The position numbers and the translations under genes were made by a program. A stretch of 64,000 bases of DNA from Streptomyces noursei ATCC 11455. GTDB taxonomy: Bacteria; Actinomycetota; Actinomycetes; Streptomycetales; Streptomycetaceae. The stretch spans positions 5,580,001 through 5,644,000 of the forward strand of contig NZ_CP011533.1 in NCBI RefSeq assembly GCF_001704275.1, written 5' to 3'. The notes beneath the pieces were generated by a model. It searched no databases and had not been told where the DNA came from. It saw only the letters and a list, made by a program, of their open reading frames with translations. Positions 28,856 through 39,611 of the stretch are shown piece after piece; the stretch's first letter is position 1; every line of letters starts with the position of its first letter.

Positions 28856-29731
28856 ATGGAGCTCCAGCAGATGCGGTATGTCGTCGCGGTCGCCGAGACC
28901 GGTGGGTTCACCCGGGCCGCGGAGCGCTGTCATGTGGTGCAGTCCGCGCTGAGCCATCAGATCGCCCGCCTGGAGAAGGAACTGGGGGCGCGGCTCTTCC
29001 ACCGGACGAGCCGGAGCGTGCGGCTGACCGCCGCCGGGGAAGCCTTCGTTCCGATCGCCCGGCAGGCGCTCCAGGCCGCCGAGCGGGCCCGCGCGGAGGT
29101 GGAGGCGGTGACCGGCGAGGTGCGCGGGCGGCTGGCGGTGGGGGCGATCTCGACCGTCAGCGCCCTCGACCTCGCCCGGGAGCTGGGGGCGTTCCGTGCC
29201 GCGTACCCGAAGGTCCAGATCAGCCTGCAGATGGAGATGAGCGATCCGCTGCTGGAGCGGGTGCGGGAGGGCGCGTTGGACGTGGCGTTCGTCGGGCTGG
29301 TGCCGGGGGCGCGCACGATCGGGGTCCGGGAGAAGGTGCTGGCGCGCGGCGAACTGGTCGCGGTGGTGCCGCCGGAGCATCCGTTGGCCGGGCGGGAGTG
29401 GACGACGCTGGGGCGGGTGGCCCGGGAGACGCTGGTGGACTTCACGGCGGGGTCGGCGGCCCGCCGGCAGCGCGAGGAGGCGTTCCGGGCGGCGGGGCTG
29501 ACGGCGGAGGTGGCGTTCGAGGTGACCACCGTGGAGTTCCTGGCGGAGCTGGTCCGGGCCGGGCTCGGCGTCGGCATGGTGCCGGAGGCGTTCGCCGGCA
29601 GGCTGGCCGGGCTGCGGACCGTGCGGGTGCGGCCGGCGCCGGAGCGGACCGAGCGGGTGGTGTGGAGCGGGCTGGGGCCGTCGCCGGCCGCGGCGGCGTT
29701 CCTGGCGGGGCTGGGCGTGCGGACGGGCTGA
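28856..29731 (+). CDS. LysR family transcriptional regulator
   Basis: 291 residues. The N-terminal winged HTH has FTRAAERCHVVQSALSHQIA and LEKELGARLFHRTSR; the C-terminal part is a periplasmic-binding-like effector domain (LAVGAISTVSALDLARELGA...VAVVPPEHPLAGREW). It probably controls the divergent MFS gene and itself. TACGAT at 28843-28848 lies 7 bases before the ATG and no ribosome-binding site is present, so the transcript is probably leaderless. Confidence 0.93.
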   Translation: MELQQMRYVVAVAETGGFTRAAERCHVVQSALSHQIARLEKELGARLFHRTSRSVRLTAAGEAFVPIARQALQAAERARAEVEAVTGEVRGRLAVGAISTVSALDLARELGAFRAAYPKVQISLQMEMSDPLLERVREGALDVAFVGLVPGARTIGVREKVLARGELVAVVPPEHPLAGREWTTLGRVARETLVDFTAGSAARRQREEAFRAAGLTAEVAFEVTTVEFLAELVRAGLGVGMVPEAFAGRLAGLRTVRVRPAPERTERVVWSGLGPSPAAAAFLAGLGVRTG

Positions 29732-29780
29732 GGCTCTGGGGGTGGGGTGGGGCGGGTGTGCCACCGGTTACGGTCGATAG

Positions 29781-31157
29781 GTGCAGCAGACGCCCGACGC
29801 CCGCCAGGAGACCCGGTCCGACTCCCACCCGGAGGCCCGGTCCGACGCCCGTCCGGCGGGCGACCCGCCCACCGGTTGCCCGGTGTCCCCGTCTCCGGCC
29901 GCCGCCGGCCCCACCCCCGCACTCTTCTCCTGGGAGTTCGCCGCCGACCCGTATCCGGCGTACGCCTGGCTGCGCGAGCACGCGCCGGTGCACCGGACCC
30001 GGCTGCCCAGCGGTGTCGAGGCGTGGCTGGTCACCCGTTATCCGGACGCCCGGCAGGCGCTGGCCGACGCCCGGCTGTCGAAGAACCCGGTGCACCACTC
30101 CGAGGCCGCCCGCCAAAAGGGCAAGACGGGCATTCCGGGCGAACGCAGCGCCAACCTGATGACGCACCTGCTGAACATCGACCCGCCGGACCACACCCGG
30201 CTGCGCCGCCTGGTCTCCCAGGCGTTCACCCCGCGCCGGGTCGCCGCGTTCGCGCCGCGCATACAGGAGCTGACCGACCAGCTGATCGACGCCATGATCG
30301 AAAAACAGCACGGCGCGCGGCGGGGGAGCGCGGACCTCATCCACGAGTTCGCGTTCCCGCTGCCGATCTACGCGATCTGCGATCTGCTCGGCGTCCCGCC
30401 CGAGGACCAGGACGACTTCCGCGACTGGGCGGGCATGATGATCCGGCACGGCGGCGGGCCGCGGGGCGGGGTCGCCCGCTCCGTCAAGAAGATGCGGGCC
30501 TATCTGGCCGAGCTGATCCACCGCAAGCGCGGCGCGCTCGGCGACGACCTGATCTCCGGCCTGATCCGGGCCTCCGACCACGGCGAGCACCTCACCGAGA
30601 ACGAGGCCGCCGCTATGTGCTTTGTATTGCTGTTCGCCGGATTCGAGACCACGGTCAATCTGATCGGCAACGGCATCTATGCACTGCTCCGCCACCCCGC
30701 CCAGCGCGAACTGCTCCAGAAGTCGATCGCGGCCGACGACACCGAGCTGCTCGCCACCGCCGTCGAGGAGTTGCTCCGCTACGACGGGCCGGTGGAGCTG
30801 GCCACCTGGCGGTACGCGACCCGGGACCTGACGCTGGGCGGAGCGCGGATCGCCGAGGGGGAACCGGTCCTGGTGGTGCTGGCCGCCGCCGACCGCGATC
30901 CGGCGCGCTTCGACGAGCCTGACGTACTCGACCTCACGCGGCGTGACAACCCGCACCTGGGATACGGACACGGCATCCACTACTGCCTCGGCGCACCCCT
31001 TGCGCGCCTCGAAGGGCAGACCGCGCTCGCCACTCTGTTGACCCGGCTCCCGGACCTCCGACTTGCGGCGGAACCTGATGATTTGCGCTGGCGCGGCGGG
31101 CTCATCATGCGCGGACTGCGCACGCTGCCGGTGGAGTTCACGCCCGAGCCGTCCTGA
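29781..31157 (+). CDS. Cytochrome P450 (CYP107-like)
   Basis: 458 residues. The oxygen-binding I-helix motif AGFETT is at 286-291, ExxR is in AVEELLRYDGPVEL, and the heme loop LGYGHGIHYCLG has proximal Cys402. It is a soluble actinobacterial class I P450 that needs ferredoxin partners, none of which are adjacent. In S. coelicolor a P450 between mazG and swlA (CYP107U1, as I recall) was reported to affect sporulation; orthology here is inferred from position. The N-terminal ~40 residues are a low-complexity extension. The GTG start follows TACGGT by 6 bases and lacks a ribosome-binding site, so it is probably leaderless. Confidence 0.92.
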   Translation: MQQTPDARQETRSDSHPEARSDARPAGDPPTGCPVSPSPAAAGPTPALFSWEFAADPYPAYAWLREHAPVHRTRLPSGVEAWLVTRYPDARQALADARLSKNPVHHSEAARQKGKTGIPGERSANLMTHLLNIDPPDHTRLRRLVSQAFTPRRVAAFAPRIQELTDQLIDAMIEKQHGARRGSADLIHEFAFPLPIYAICDLLGVPPEDQDDFRDWAGMMIRHGGGPRGGVARSVKKMRAYLAELIHRKRGALGDDLISGLIRASDHGEHLTENEAAAMCFVLLFAGFETTVNLIGNGIYALLRHPAQRELLQKSIAADDTELLATAVEELLRYDGPVELATWRYATRDLTLGGARIAEGEPVLVVLAAADRDPARFDEPDVLDLTRRDNPHLGYGHGIHYCLGAPLARLEGQTALATLLTRLPDLRLAAEPDDLRWRGGLIMRGLRTLPVEFTPEPS

Positions 31158-31358
31158 CCGGGGCGCTGACCAGGAACGGCCGCGTAATTGACGCTCCGTC
31201 AGCTACGTAATCATTGCGTGATCTCCGCTACACCGACTTGTGACTGCCCGTGACCCCGGCTACCTTTCCTCCGACGATCGAGGTCGGCCACGGGCTGCCG
31301 CACGGCACCCCTTCCGCCGCCGATCCGACAACTCAACCGCCGCGCGAAAGGCAACCGC

Positions 31359-32528
31359 ATGCGTTCCGGGAACGGCCGGCATCGTCGCCCCCGACAAGCA
31401 CCGGCCATCTTTGTCACGGCAGGAGTGACCGGCGCGGGCCTGGCCCTGCCGCTGTTCACCGCGGGTGGCGCCCACGCCGCCGACACGGCGACCTGGGACC
31501 GCGTCGCGCAGTGCGAGAGCGGCGGGGTGTGGAGCGCCGCCACCGGCAACGGCTTCTACGGCGGTCTCCAGCTCACCCAGGAGATGTGGAACGACTACGG
31601 CGGCACCGCCTACGCCTCCCGCCCCGACCTCGCCAGCCGCGCCCAGCAGATAGCCGTGGCCGAGGCGATACTCGACGACCGCGGCCCGGACGCCTTCCCC
31701 AGCTGCGCGGTGAACGCCGGACTGACCAAGGACGGCCGCAAGCCCCGCGTCGACCCGGGCCCCACCAGCCGCCCCTCGCCGCGGCCGACGCACGGCCACA
31801 ACGGCGGCGGCGCCTCCGACGACGCGGGTGACGGCTCCGACACGGCGGGCGGCGACCAGGCCCAACCGGGCCCGGCCACCCGGACGCCGGAACCGTCCGG
31901 CGGTGACTCCGGCACGGACCGCGGCCCGGACGCCGGCAGCGGCTCCGACGCCGGCGCGGACGGCCCGCACGCGCCCTCGGCGACCCCGGAGCCCTCGGGC
32001 TCCTCGTCCGCCTCGCCCGCCCCGTCCGACTCCGGGGCACCCACCGGCTCCCCGTCGGGCTCCCCGTCCGATTCCCCGTCGGGAAGCCCGTCCACCTCGC
32101 CGGCGGACCCGGCGGATCCGTCCGTGCCGTCCGACCCGTCGGGCTCGACGGACCCGGCCGACCCGGCGTCGCCCGCCCCGTCCGACTCCACCGCGCCCGG
32201 TGGCCCGGACCGGTCCGGCGCCCCCGCCACGCCGCCCGCCGCCGGCAAGCACCGCGGGACGCCCGGCGACGGTACGGAGGCCGGCGACGGCCGGGACGGC
32301 GGCCGCGGCCGGCACGCCTCCCGCGGCGGCGAGGCGCCCCGCACGCCCCCGGCGGAGGCCGGCAGCTACCGCGTGCGCCCGGGTGACAACCTGTCAGAGA
32401 TCGCCGTCAGCCATGACCTGCCGGGCGGCTGGCCCGCGCTCTACCACCGCAACCAGGACGTCATCGGCTCCGACGCGGACCTGATCCACCCCGGTCAGAT
32501 GCTCGACCTCGGGCGGACACAGGGGTAG
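31359..32528 (+). CDS. swlA: Secreted Rpf/transglycosylase with LysM domain (SwlA-like)
   Basis: 389 residues. The signal peptide (AIFVTAGVTGAGLALPLFTA...AHA) precedes the Rpf catalytic domain: ATWDRVAQCESGGVWSAATG with the catalytic Glu, then NGFYGGLQLTQEMWNDYGG. A ~190-residue Ser/Pro/Gly/Asp-rich linker follows. The C-terminal LysM (SYRVRPGDNLSEIAVSHDLP) binds peptidoglycan. It is a cell-wall lytic enzyme for germination and growth. It sits directly ahead of rpfA, the same order as SwlA in S. coelicolor as I remember it. No c-di-AMP riboswitch is visible ahead of this copy. Confidence 0.88.
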   Translation: MRSGNGRHRRPRQAPAIFVTAGVTGAGLALPLFTAGGAHAADTATWDRVAQCESGGVWSAATGNGFYGGLQLTQEMWNDYGGTAYASRPDLASRAQQIAVAEAILDDRGPDAFPSCAVNAGLTKDGRKPRVDPGPTSRPSPRPTHGHNGGGASDDAGDGSDTAGGDQAQPGPATRTPEPSGGDSGTDRGPDAGSGSDAGADGPHAPSATPEPSGSSSASPAPSDSGAPTGSPSGSPSDSPSGSPSTSPADPADPSVPSDPSGSTDPADPASPAPSDSTAPGGPDRSGAPATPPAAGKHRGTPGDGTEAGDGRDGGRGRHASRGGEAPRTPPAEAGSYRVRPGDNLSEIAVSHDLPGGWPALYHRNQDVIGSDADLIHPGQMLDLGRTQG

Positions 32529-32587
32529 TTACCGGCAGTTCGCCGTCTTTCGCGGCGTTTCGTAAAAGTGAGATATGGCTCTCGTTG

Positions 32588-32615
32588 CGGGGGATGGGTC
32601 CGGACCTGTCCCCCG
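32588..32615. terminator. Hairpin after swlA
   Basis: CGGGGGA pairs with TCCCCCG, continued by T.G and G.T wobbles and GGT/ACC to a CCGG loop. It lies 60 bases past the stop. Confidence 0.6.
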
Positions 32616-32692
32616 TTGCCATACCGGGGCCTACCTGCGGAAATGACTCGCGCGGTGATCAAAAACGGTCAACTTGGTTCAGAAGATGGGGT

Positions 32693-32722
32693 TTGAACAC
32701 CAACAGGGTTACTGCTTACGGT
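32693..32722 (+). promoter_or_regulatory. Candidate rpfA promoter
   Basis: TTGAAC (32693-32698), an 18-base spacer, then TACGGT (32717-32722). Transcription from about 32729 would start just at the 5' edge of the riboswitch. Confidence 0.45.
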
Positions 32723-32728
32723 CAGGAC

Positions 32729-32897
32729 CGCTCGCCAAAGCGGGCCCTTCGATCGCACGCCGAGTCCTGCCGGCGGTCGGAGTCGACGACGCGCAAGCGC
32801 CGAAGGCAGGAGCGGGGGACCCAAGGTAAGTGCCGACCCCGCCCGTGAGAGCGGGTCAGTCGGCTTGGGGTGAAGCCGTGTGTGCAGCACACACGGC
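32729..32897 (+). ncRNA. c-di-AMP riboswitch (ydaO-yuaA class)
   Basis: The conserved blocks appear in order: GATCGCACGCCGAGTCCTGC, then GGCAGGAGCGGGGGACCCAA with GGTAAGTGCC, then GGCTTGGGGTGAAGCCG. The last block runs into a perfect hairpin GCCGTGTGTG-CAG-CACACACGGC (32875-32897), which may be the expression platform. This class is known upstream of rpf cell-wall hydrolase genes in actinobacteria, where c-di-AMP binding lowers expression. The rpfA start is 67 bases downstream. Confidence 0.85.
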
Positions 32898-32949
32898 CGG
32901 GCAGCTCACACGGCCCGAACCCGACAGCTCACCTCGTAGGCGTCGGTGA

Positions 32950-35212
<2,263 letters not shown>

Positions 35213-35284
35213 GGCCCACCCACACCACCGTCCGGCTGAGCTCCCGAGGACTCGACAACGGAGCAAAGCCGGGGTGAAGCGCAG

Positions 35285-35321
35285 CGTCCCCGGCACCGGT
35301 CCCGTACCGTTGCCGGGGACG
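35285..35321 (+). terminator. Hairpin between eno and ftsB
   Basis: CGTCCCCGGCA (35285-35295) pairs perfectly with 35311-35321, 73 bases after eno. It may be a partial terminator setting the eno/ftsB expression ratio. Confidence 0.55.
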
Positions 35322-35381
35322 TACGTCATGACGACCGCCGTGACGACGTCAGGACGGAAGCTGAAGGGGAGGCGAGACGAC

Positions 35382-35888
35382 GTGCCCGCGGACCGGTTCT
35401 CCACCGCGACCCGGCTCAAGGCGCTCGGCGAACAGGCCGCCGCCCGCGTCCACCGCGCCAAGCGACGGCCCCGCCGCAACCGCCTCACCGGCCGGGCCGC
35501 CCTGCTGGCGCTGGTGATGTGCTCGCTGGTGGTCGCCCTGGCGTACCCGATAAGGCAGTACATCTCCCAGCGTTCGGACATCGCCGACCAGCGCCGCAAG
35601 GCCCAGGACGCCGCCGCCGCGCTCGACCGGCTGCGCGACGAGAAGGCCCGCTGGCAGGACCCGGCCTACGTCCGGCAACAGGCCCGCCGGCACCTGCACT
35701 ACGTCATGCCGGACGAGACCGGGTACATCGTCCAGGACGGGACCGGGGTCCGCGCCGCGCCCAAGGGAGCGGCGGCGGCCCAACGCCCCTGGTACGACAA
35801 GCTCTGGGAAGACGCGGACCGCGCGGACGGCGCCGACCACGCCGCCACCGCCCACGCCCGCGACACCACCGCCGTCACCAAGCGGTAG
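35382..35888 (+). CDS. ftsB: Septum formation initiator, FtsB/DivIC
   Basis: 168 residues from the GTG at 35382, chosen because GGGGAGG lies 9 bases upstream; an ATG at 35328 would add 18 residues. There is a short Arg-rich cytoplasmic region, one membrane helix (AALLALVMCSLVVALAYPI), then a coiled coil (DIADQRRKAQDAAAALDRLR) and the DivIC signature region (YVRQQARRHLHYVMPDETGY). It is a bitopic division protein that complexes with FtsL and FtsQ at sporulation septa. The C-terminal ~45 residues are a polar extension. Confidence 0.9.
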   Translation: MPADRFSTATRLKALGEQAAARVHRAKRRPRRNRLTGRAALLALVMCSLVVALAYPIRQYISQRSDIADQRRKAQDAAAALDRLRDEKARWQDPAYVRQQARRHLHYVMPDETGYIVQDGTGVRAAPKGAAAAQRPWYDKLWEDADRADGADHAATAHARDTTAVTKR

Positions 35889-36013
35889 CCCGCACCGGCG
35901 GGCAGCGGCGAGACTGTGTACGGGCGGGCCCGCACACGGCCGTACGGCACGCTCTCGCCGTGCTTCCGCCCGGCCCGTTCGTCACTCACCACCGGCCCTC
36001 ACCGAAAGCGCAC

Positions 36014-36565
36014 ATGGACACGCCCCCGCCCCAGACCGAGCCCACCGAGCCCACCGCCGCGGACATCGCCGCCTTCAAGGAGCAGCTCGGCCGTCCGCCG
36101 CGCGGCCTGCGCGCCATCGCCCACCGCTGCCCCTGCGGCCAGCCGGACGTCGTCGAGACCGCACCGCGCCTGGAGGACGGCACCCCCTTCCCCACGCTCT
36201 ACTACCTCACCTGCCCGCGCGCCGCCTCGGCGATCGGCACGTTGGAGGCCAACGGCGTGATGAAGGAGATGACCGAACGGCTGGCGGCCGACCCGGAGCT
36301 GGCCGCCGCCTACCGCGCGGCCCACGAGGACTACATCCGCCGCCGGGACGCCATCGAGGTGCTCCAGGGCTTCCCGAGCGCGGGCGGCATGCCCGACCGG
36401 GTCAAGTGCCTGCACGTGCTGGTCGGCCACTCGCTGGCCGCCGGCCCGGGAGTCAACCCGCTCGGCGACGAGGCGCTGGCCATGCTGCCCGAGTGGTGGA
36501 AGAAGGGCCCCTGCGTGAGCCCGTGCGGGGAGACCGTCGAGACCGACGAGGGAGCGTCCGAGTGA
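36014..36565 (+). CDS. DUF501 domain protein
   Basis: 183 residues from an ATG at 36014. DUF501 signature: LGRPPRGLRAIAHRCPCGQP near the start, PTLYYLTCPRAASAIGTLEA, then GMPDRVKCLHVLVGHSLAAG and EWWKKGPC. It has Cys/His pairs that may bind metal. Function unknown, but it is almost always encoded between ftsB and ppx in actinobacteria. The stop overlaps the ppx GTG start by 4 bases, so the two are translationally coupled. Confidence 0.92.
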   Translation: MDTPPPQTEPTEPTAADIAAFKEQLGRPPRGLRAIAHRCPCGQPDVVETAPRLEDGTPFPTLYYLTCPRAASAIGTLEANGVMKEMTERLAADPELAAAYRAAHEDYIRRRDAIEVLQGFPSAGGMPDRVKCLHVLVGHSLAAGPGVNPLGDEALAMLPEWWKKGPCVSPCGETVETDEGASE

Positions 36566-37551
36566 AGCGTGTCGCCGCTGTCGACTGCGGTACCAACTCC
36601 ATCCGCCTGCTGGTCGCGGACGTGGACCCGACCACCGGCGAGCTGAAGGAGCTCGACCGCCGGATGCAGATCGTCCGGCTCGGCCAGGGCGTGGACCGCA
36701 CCGGGCGGCTGGCGCCGGAGGCGTTGGAGCGGACCTTCGCGGCCTGCCGGGAGTACGCCGCGGTGATCAAGAACCTGGGCGCGGAGCACCTCCGCTTCGT
36801 GGCGACCTCGGCCTCCCGCGACGCGGAGAACCGCGCGGACTTCGTCCGCGGCGTGGTGGACATCCTGGGCGTGGAGCCCGAGGTGATCACCGGCGACCAG
36901 GAGGCGGAGTTCTCCTTCACCGGCGCCACCAAGGAGCTGACCGGCCACCCGCACATCGAACTCCCCTACCTCGTCGTGGACATCGGCGGCGGCTCGACGG
37001 AGTTCGTGCTCGGCGGGGCCCACCCGTCACCCGCCACCGCCCTCGCCGGAGATGCTGCGCATCGCAGCTCTGTGAGGGCCGCCCGCTCGGTGGACGTCGG
37101 CTGCGTGCGGATGACCGAGCGCCATCTGCTCCACGACGGTCACATCACGGACCCGCCCACCGCCGACCAGATCGCCGCCATCAAGGCCGACATCGCCGCG
37201 GCCCTGGACCACGCCGAGGAGACCGTCCCGCTGACCGAGGCCGCCACCCTGGTCGGCCTGGCCGGTTCGGTGACCACCGTCGCCGCCATCGCGCAGGGCC
37301 TGGACCACTACGACTCCGCGGCCATCCACCACTCCCGGATCTCCCGGGCCGCGGTCCGCGAGATCACCGAGCGCCTGCTGACCTCCACCCACGCCGAGCG
37401 GGCGGCGATCCCCGTCATGCACCCCGGCCGGGTCGACGTCATCGCGGCCGGCGCCCTCGTGCTGCTGTCGATCATGGATCGCATCGACGCCGACGAGGTC
37501 GTGGTCAGCGAACACGACATTCTGGACGGAATCGCCTGGAGCCTCGCCTGA
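36562..37551 (+). CDS. ppx: Exopolyphosphatase / guanosine-pentaphosphate phosphohydrolase family
   Basis: 329 residues. An ASKHA-fold enzyme: phosphate-1 loop VAAVDCGTNSIRLLVADV, DIGGGSTEFVLGG as the second nucleotide-binding loop, the LVGLAGSVTTVAAIAQGLD region and a VIAAGALVLLSIMD C-terminus. It hydrolyses polyphosphate and/or pppGpp. Its GTG start overlaps the DUF501 stop (GTGA). Residues ~155-172 (PSPATALAGDAAHRSSVR) form an extra loop encoded by a 41-bp palindromic segment, which I do not remember from related proteins. Confidence 0.93.
   Translation: MKRVAAVDCGTNSIRLLVADVDPTTGELKELDRRMQIVRLGQGVDRTGRLAPEALERTFAACREYAAVIKNLGAEHLRFVATSASRDAENRADFVRGVVDILGVEPEVITGDQEAEFSFTGATKELTGHPHIELPYLVVDIGGGSTEFVLGGAHPSPATALAGDAAHRSSVRAARSVDVGCVRMTERHLLHDGHITDPPTADQIAAIKADIAAALDHAEETVPLTEAATLVGLAGSVTTVAAIAQGLDHYDSAAIHHSRISRAAVREITERLLTSTHAERAAIPVMHPGRVDVIAAGALVLLSIMDRIDADEVVVSEHDILDGIAWSLA
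37039..37079. repeat. Palindromic in-frame insert within ppx
   Basis: Outer arms GCCCTC (37039-37044) and GAGGGC (37074-37079) flank an inner perfect hairpin GCTGCG-CAT-CGCAGC (37054-37068). The segment keeps the reading frame and lies in a loop between the DIGGGSTEF strand and the RSVDVGCVRMTERH strand. Confidence 0.55.
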
Positions 37552-37577
37552 CGAGCGGTCCCCGCACGGGGTCCGGG

Positions 37578-37630
37578 ACGGCGCCGCAGCCGCTGCCCAT
37601 ATCGGGCTTTTCGTGCGGGCGCGGCGCCGT
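37578..37630 (+). terminator. Terminator after ppx
   Basis: ACGGCGCCGC (37578-37587) pairs with 37621-37630. An inner GCCC-ATATC-GGGC hairpin sits at 37595-37607. Confidence 0.6.
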
Positions 37631-37687
37631 CTGAGCGGGTTTCAGGGGCCTCGGAGGGGGTCCCGAGGGGCGCCCGGAAAAAAGGTT

Positions 37688-37703
37688 CGTGAAATCCTTC
37701 ACA
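37688..37703. promoter_or_regulatory. Rex operator candidate upstream of ndh
   Basis: CGTGAA-ATCC-TTCACA differs at one outer position from the Rex consensus TGTGAA-N4-TTCACA. Rex senses NADH/NAD+ and represses respiratory genes in Streptomyces. The site lies 320 bases ahead of the ndh ATG, so a long leader or distal promoter is implied. The rest of 37704-37971 has ACGGTGG-N4-CCACCGT (37793-37810), the palindrome GTCCTAGGAC (37757-37766), a TTATACC sequence near 37893, and no gene. Confidence 0.6.
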
Positions 37704-37971
37704 TGAAAAAACCGCCTCCCGGGCGAACTATGGGGCCATCCGACCCTCATTCGAAGGTCCTAGGACTCATCTGCCCGAAGAATGCGGGGTCTACGGTGGG
37801 TCTCCACCGTGTGACAAGAGTGTCCGCGAGGGGCGTGGTCCAGCCGCTCGCAGACGGACAAGCCCTGATCAATAGGGGTATCCAACGTGTCGCGTTATAC
37901 CGTGGTTCCCCGAACGCGCTATGGCGTCGGTCACGGAGCCGGCGGAGTGTAGCAGATGCCTTCGTCATTCT

Positions 37972-37987
37972 TGTGAAGGGGCTCACG
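37972..37987. promoter_or_regulatory. Second, weaker Rex-like box near the ndh start
   Basis: TGTGAA-GGGG-CTCACG keeps a perfect left half and 4 of 6 right-half bases of the Rex consensus, 35 bases before the ATG. Just downstream ACCCCC (37992-37997) pairs with GGGGGT (38003-38008), which would mask the only purine-rich stretch before the start. Confidence 0.35.
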
Positions 37988-38022
37988 AGCGACCCCCCAT
38001 GTGGGGGTGGATACTCGATTGC

Positions 38023-39411
38023 ATGAGCACCACGGAGCGTCCCAGGATCCTCGTTGTAGGCGGTGGGTACGTAGGCCTGTACGCGGCACGCCGCATCCAG
38101 AAGAAGATGCGGTACGGCGAGGCGACCGTCACGGTCGTCGACCCGCGCTCGTACATGACGTACCAGCCCTTCCTCCCTGAAGCTGCGGCCGGCAGCATCT
38201 CCCCCCGTCACGTTGTGGTCCCGCTGCGGCGCGTGCTGCCCAAGGCGGAGGTCCTCACCGGCCGGGTGACCACCATCGATCAGGACCGCAAGGTCGCCAC
38301 CATCGCCCCGATCGTGGGCGATGCGTATGAGCTGCCCTTCGACTACCTGGTCGTCGCGATGGGCGCGGTCTCCCGTACCTTCCCGATCCCCGGCCTGGCC
38401 GAGAACGGCATCGGCATGAAGGGCATCGAGGAGGCCATCGGCCTGCGCAACCACGTCCTGGAGCAGCTGGACAAGGCCGACTCCACGACCGACGAGGAGG
38501 TCCGCCGCAAGGCGCTGACCTTCGTCTTCATCGGCGGTGGCTTCGCCGGTGCGGAGACCGTCGGCGAGGTCGAGGACATGGCCCGCGACGCCGCGAAGTA
38601 CTACAAGAACGTCAAGCGCGAGGACATGCGCTTCCTGCTGGTCGACGTCGCGGACAAGATCCTCCCCGAGGTCGGTCCCAAGCTCGGCGCCTACGGCAAG
38701 GAGCACCTGGAGTCCCGGGGCGTCGAGGTCTACCTCAAGACCGGCATGAAGTCCTGCGTCGACGGCCACGTCGTCCTCGACAACGGCCTCGAGGTGCTCT
38801 CCAACACCATCGTGTGGACCGCCGGCGTCAAGCCGAACCCGGCGCTGTCCCGCTTCGGCCTGCCGCTGGGCCCGCGCGGTCACATCGACACCGCCGCCAC
38901 CCTCCAGGTGCAGGGCACCGACTACATCTGGGCCGCGGGCGACAACGCCCAGGTCCCGGACATGGTCGGCCGCAAGAACGGCAACGAGAACGCCTGGTGC
39001 CCGCCGAACGCGCAGCACGCGCTGCGGCAGGCCAAGGTCCTCGGTGACAACGTGGTCTCCGGCATGCGGGGCTTCCCGCAGAAGGAGTACAGCCACGCCA
39101 ACAAGGGCGCGGTGGCGGGCCTCGGCCTCCACAAGGGCGTCGCGATGATCGTCATGGGCAAGATGAAGATCAAGCTCAAGGGTCGTCTCGCCTGGTACAT
39201 GCACCGCGCGTACCACGGCATGGCGATGCCGACGTTCAACCGCAAGATCCGGGTCTTCGCCGACTGGACGCTGGCCACCTTCCTCAAGCGCGAAGTGGTC
39301 TCGCTGGGCGCCATGGAGAACCCCCGCGAGGAGTTCTACGAGGCCGCCAAGCCGGCCCCCGCTCCGGCCGCCGCGGCCGACGGAGGCAAGCCGAAGGCCA
39401 AGGCTTCCTGA
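38023..39411 (+). CDS. ndh: Type II NADH dehydrogenase (NDH-2)
   Basis: 462 residues. The FAD-binding Rossmann motif ILVVGGGYVGLYAARRI is at the N-terminus; the NADH-binding motif FVFIGGGFAGAETVGEVEDM is at ~residues 167-186. IWAAGDNAQVPD near 305 is the second FAD-binding segment. The C-terminal amphipathic region (LKGRLAWYMHRAYHGMAMPT) should attach it to the inner face of the membrane. It feeds electrons from NADH to menaquinone without proton pumping. The Rex-box candidates upstream fit redox control. A Pro/Ala/Lys tail ends the protein. Confidence 0.95.
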   Translation: MSTTERPRILVVGGGYVGLYAARRIQKKMRYGEATVTVVDPRSYMTYQPFLPEAAAGSISPRHVVVPLRRVLPKAEVLTGRVTTIDQDRKVATIAPIVGDAYELPFDYLVVAMGAVSRTFPIPGLAENGIGMKGIEEAIGLRNHVLEQLDKADSTTDEEVRRKALTFVFIGGGFAGAETVGEVEDMARDAAKYYKNVKREDMRFLLVDVADKILPEVGPKLGAYGKEHLESRGVEVYLKTGMKSCVDGHVVLDNGLEVLSNTIVWTAGVKPNPALSRFGLPLGPRGHIDTAATLQVQGTDYIWAAGDNAQVPDMVGRKNGNENAWCPPNAQHALRQAKVLGDNVVSGMRGFPQKEYSHANKGAVAGLGLHKGVAMIVMGKMKIKLKGRLAWYMHRAYHGMAMPTFNRKIRVFADWTLATFLKREVVSLGAMENPREEFYEAAKPAPAPAAAADGGKPKAKAS

Positions 39412-39438
39412 ACCATCGGTCGGGTACTCCGACCAGCC

Positions 39439-39476
39439 CGAAGGGCGTCCGCCATCCGTGGGGCGGGCGCCCTTCG
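39439..39476 (+). terminator. ndh terminator
   Basis: A 15-bp stem with one T.G pair, arms 39439-39453 and 39462-39476, 27 bases after the stop. Confidence 0.8.
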
Positions 39477-39611
39477 GCGTGCCCGGGTATGGCTGAAAAC
39501 GGGCGGCATGTTGTTCTCTTGCAGGCGAACGGGACTATATGGGCGCCCACTTGGCGTTTAGGTGGTGGGTGAAACTTCTTTGCCCGACTCGTCATGACGG
39601 AGGTGTGCGAC

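Noticed and set aside
31158-31358. A c-di-AMP riboswitch ahead of swlA
   Set aside because: None of the conserved ydaO blocks seen ahead of rpfA is present here.
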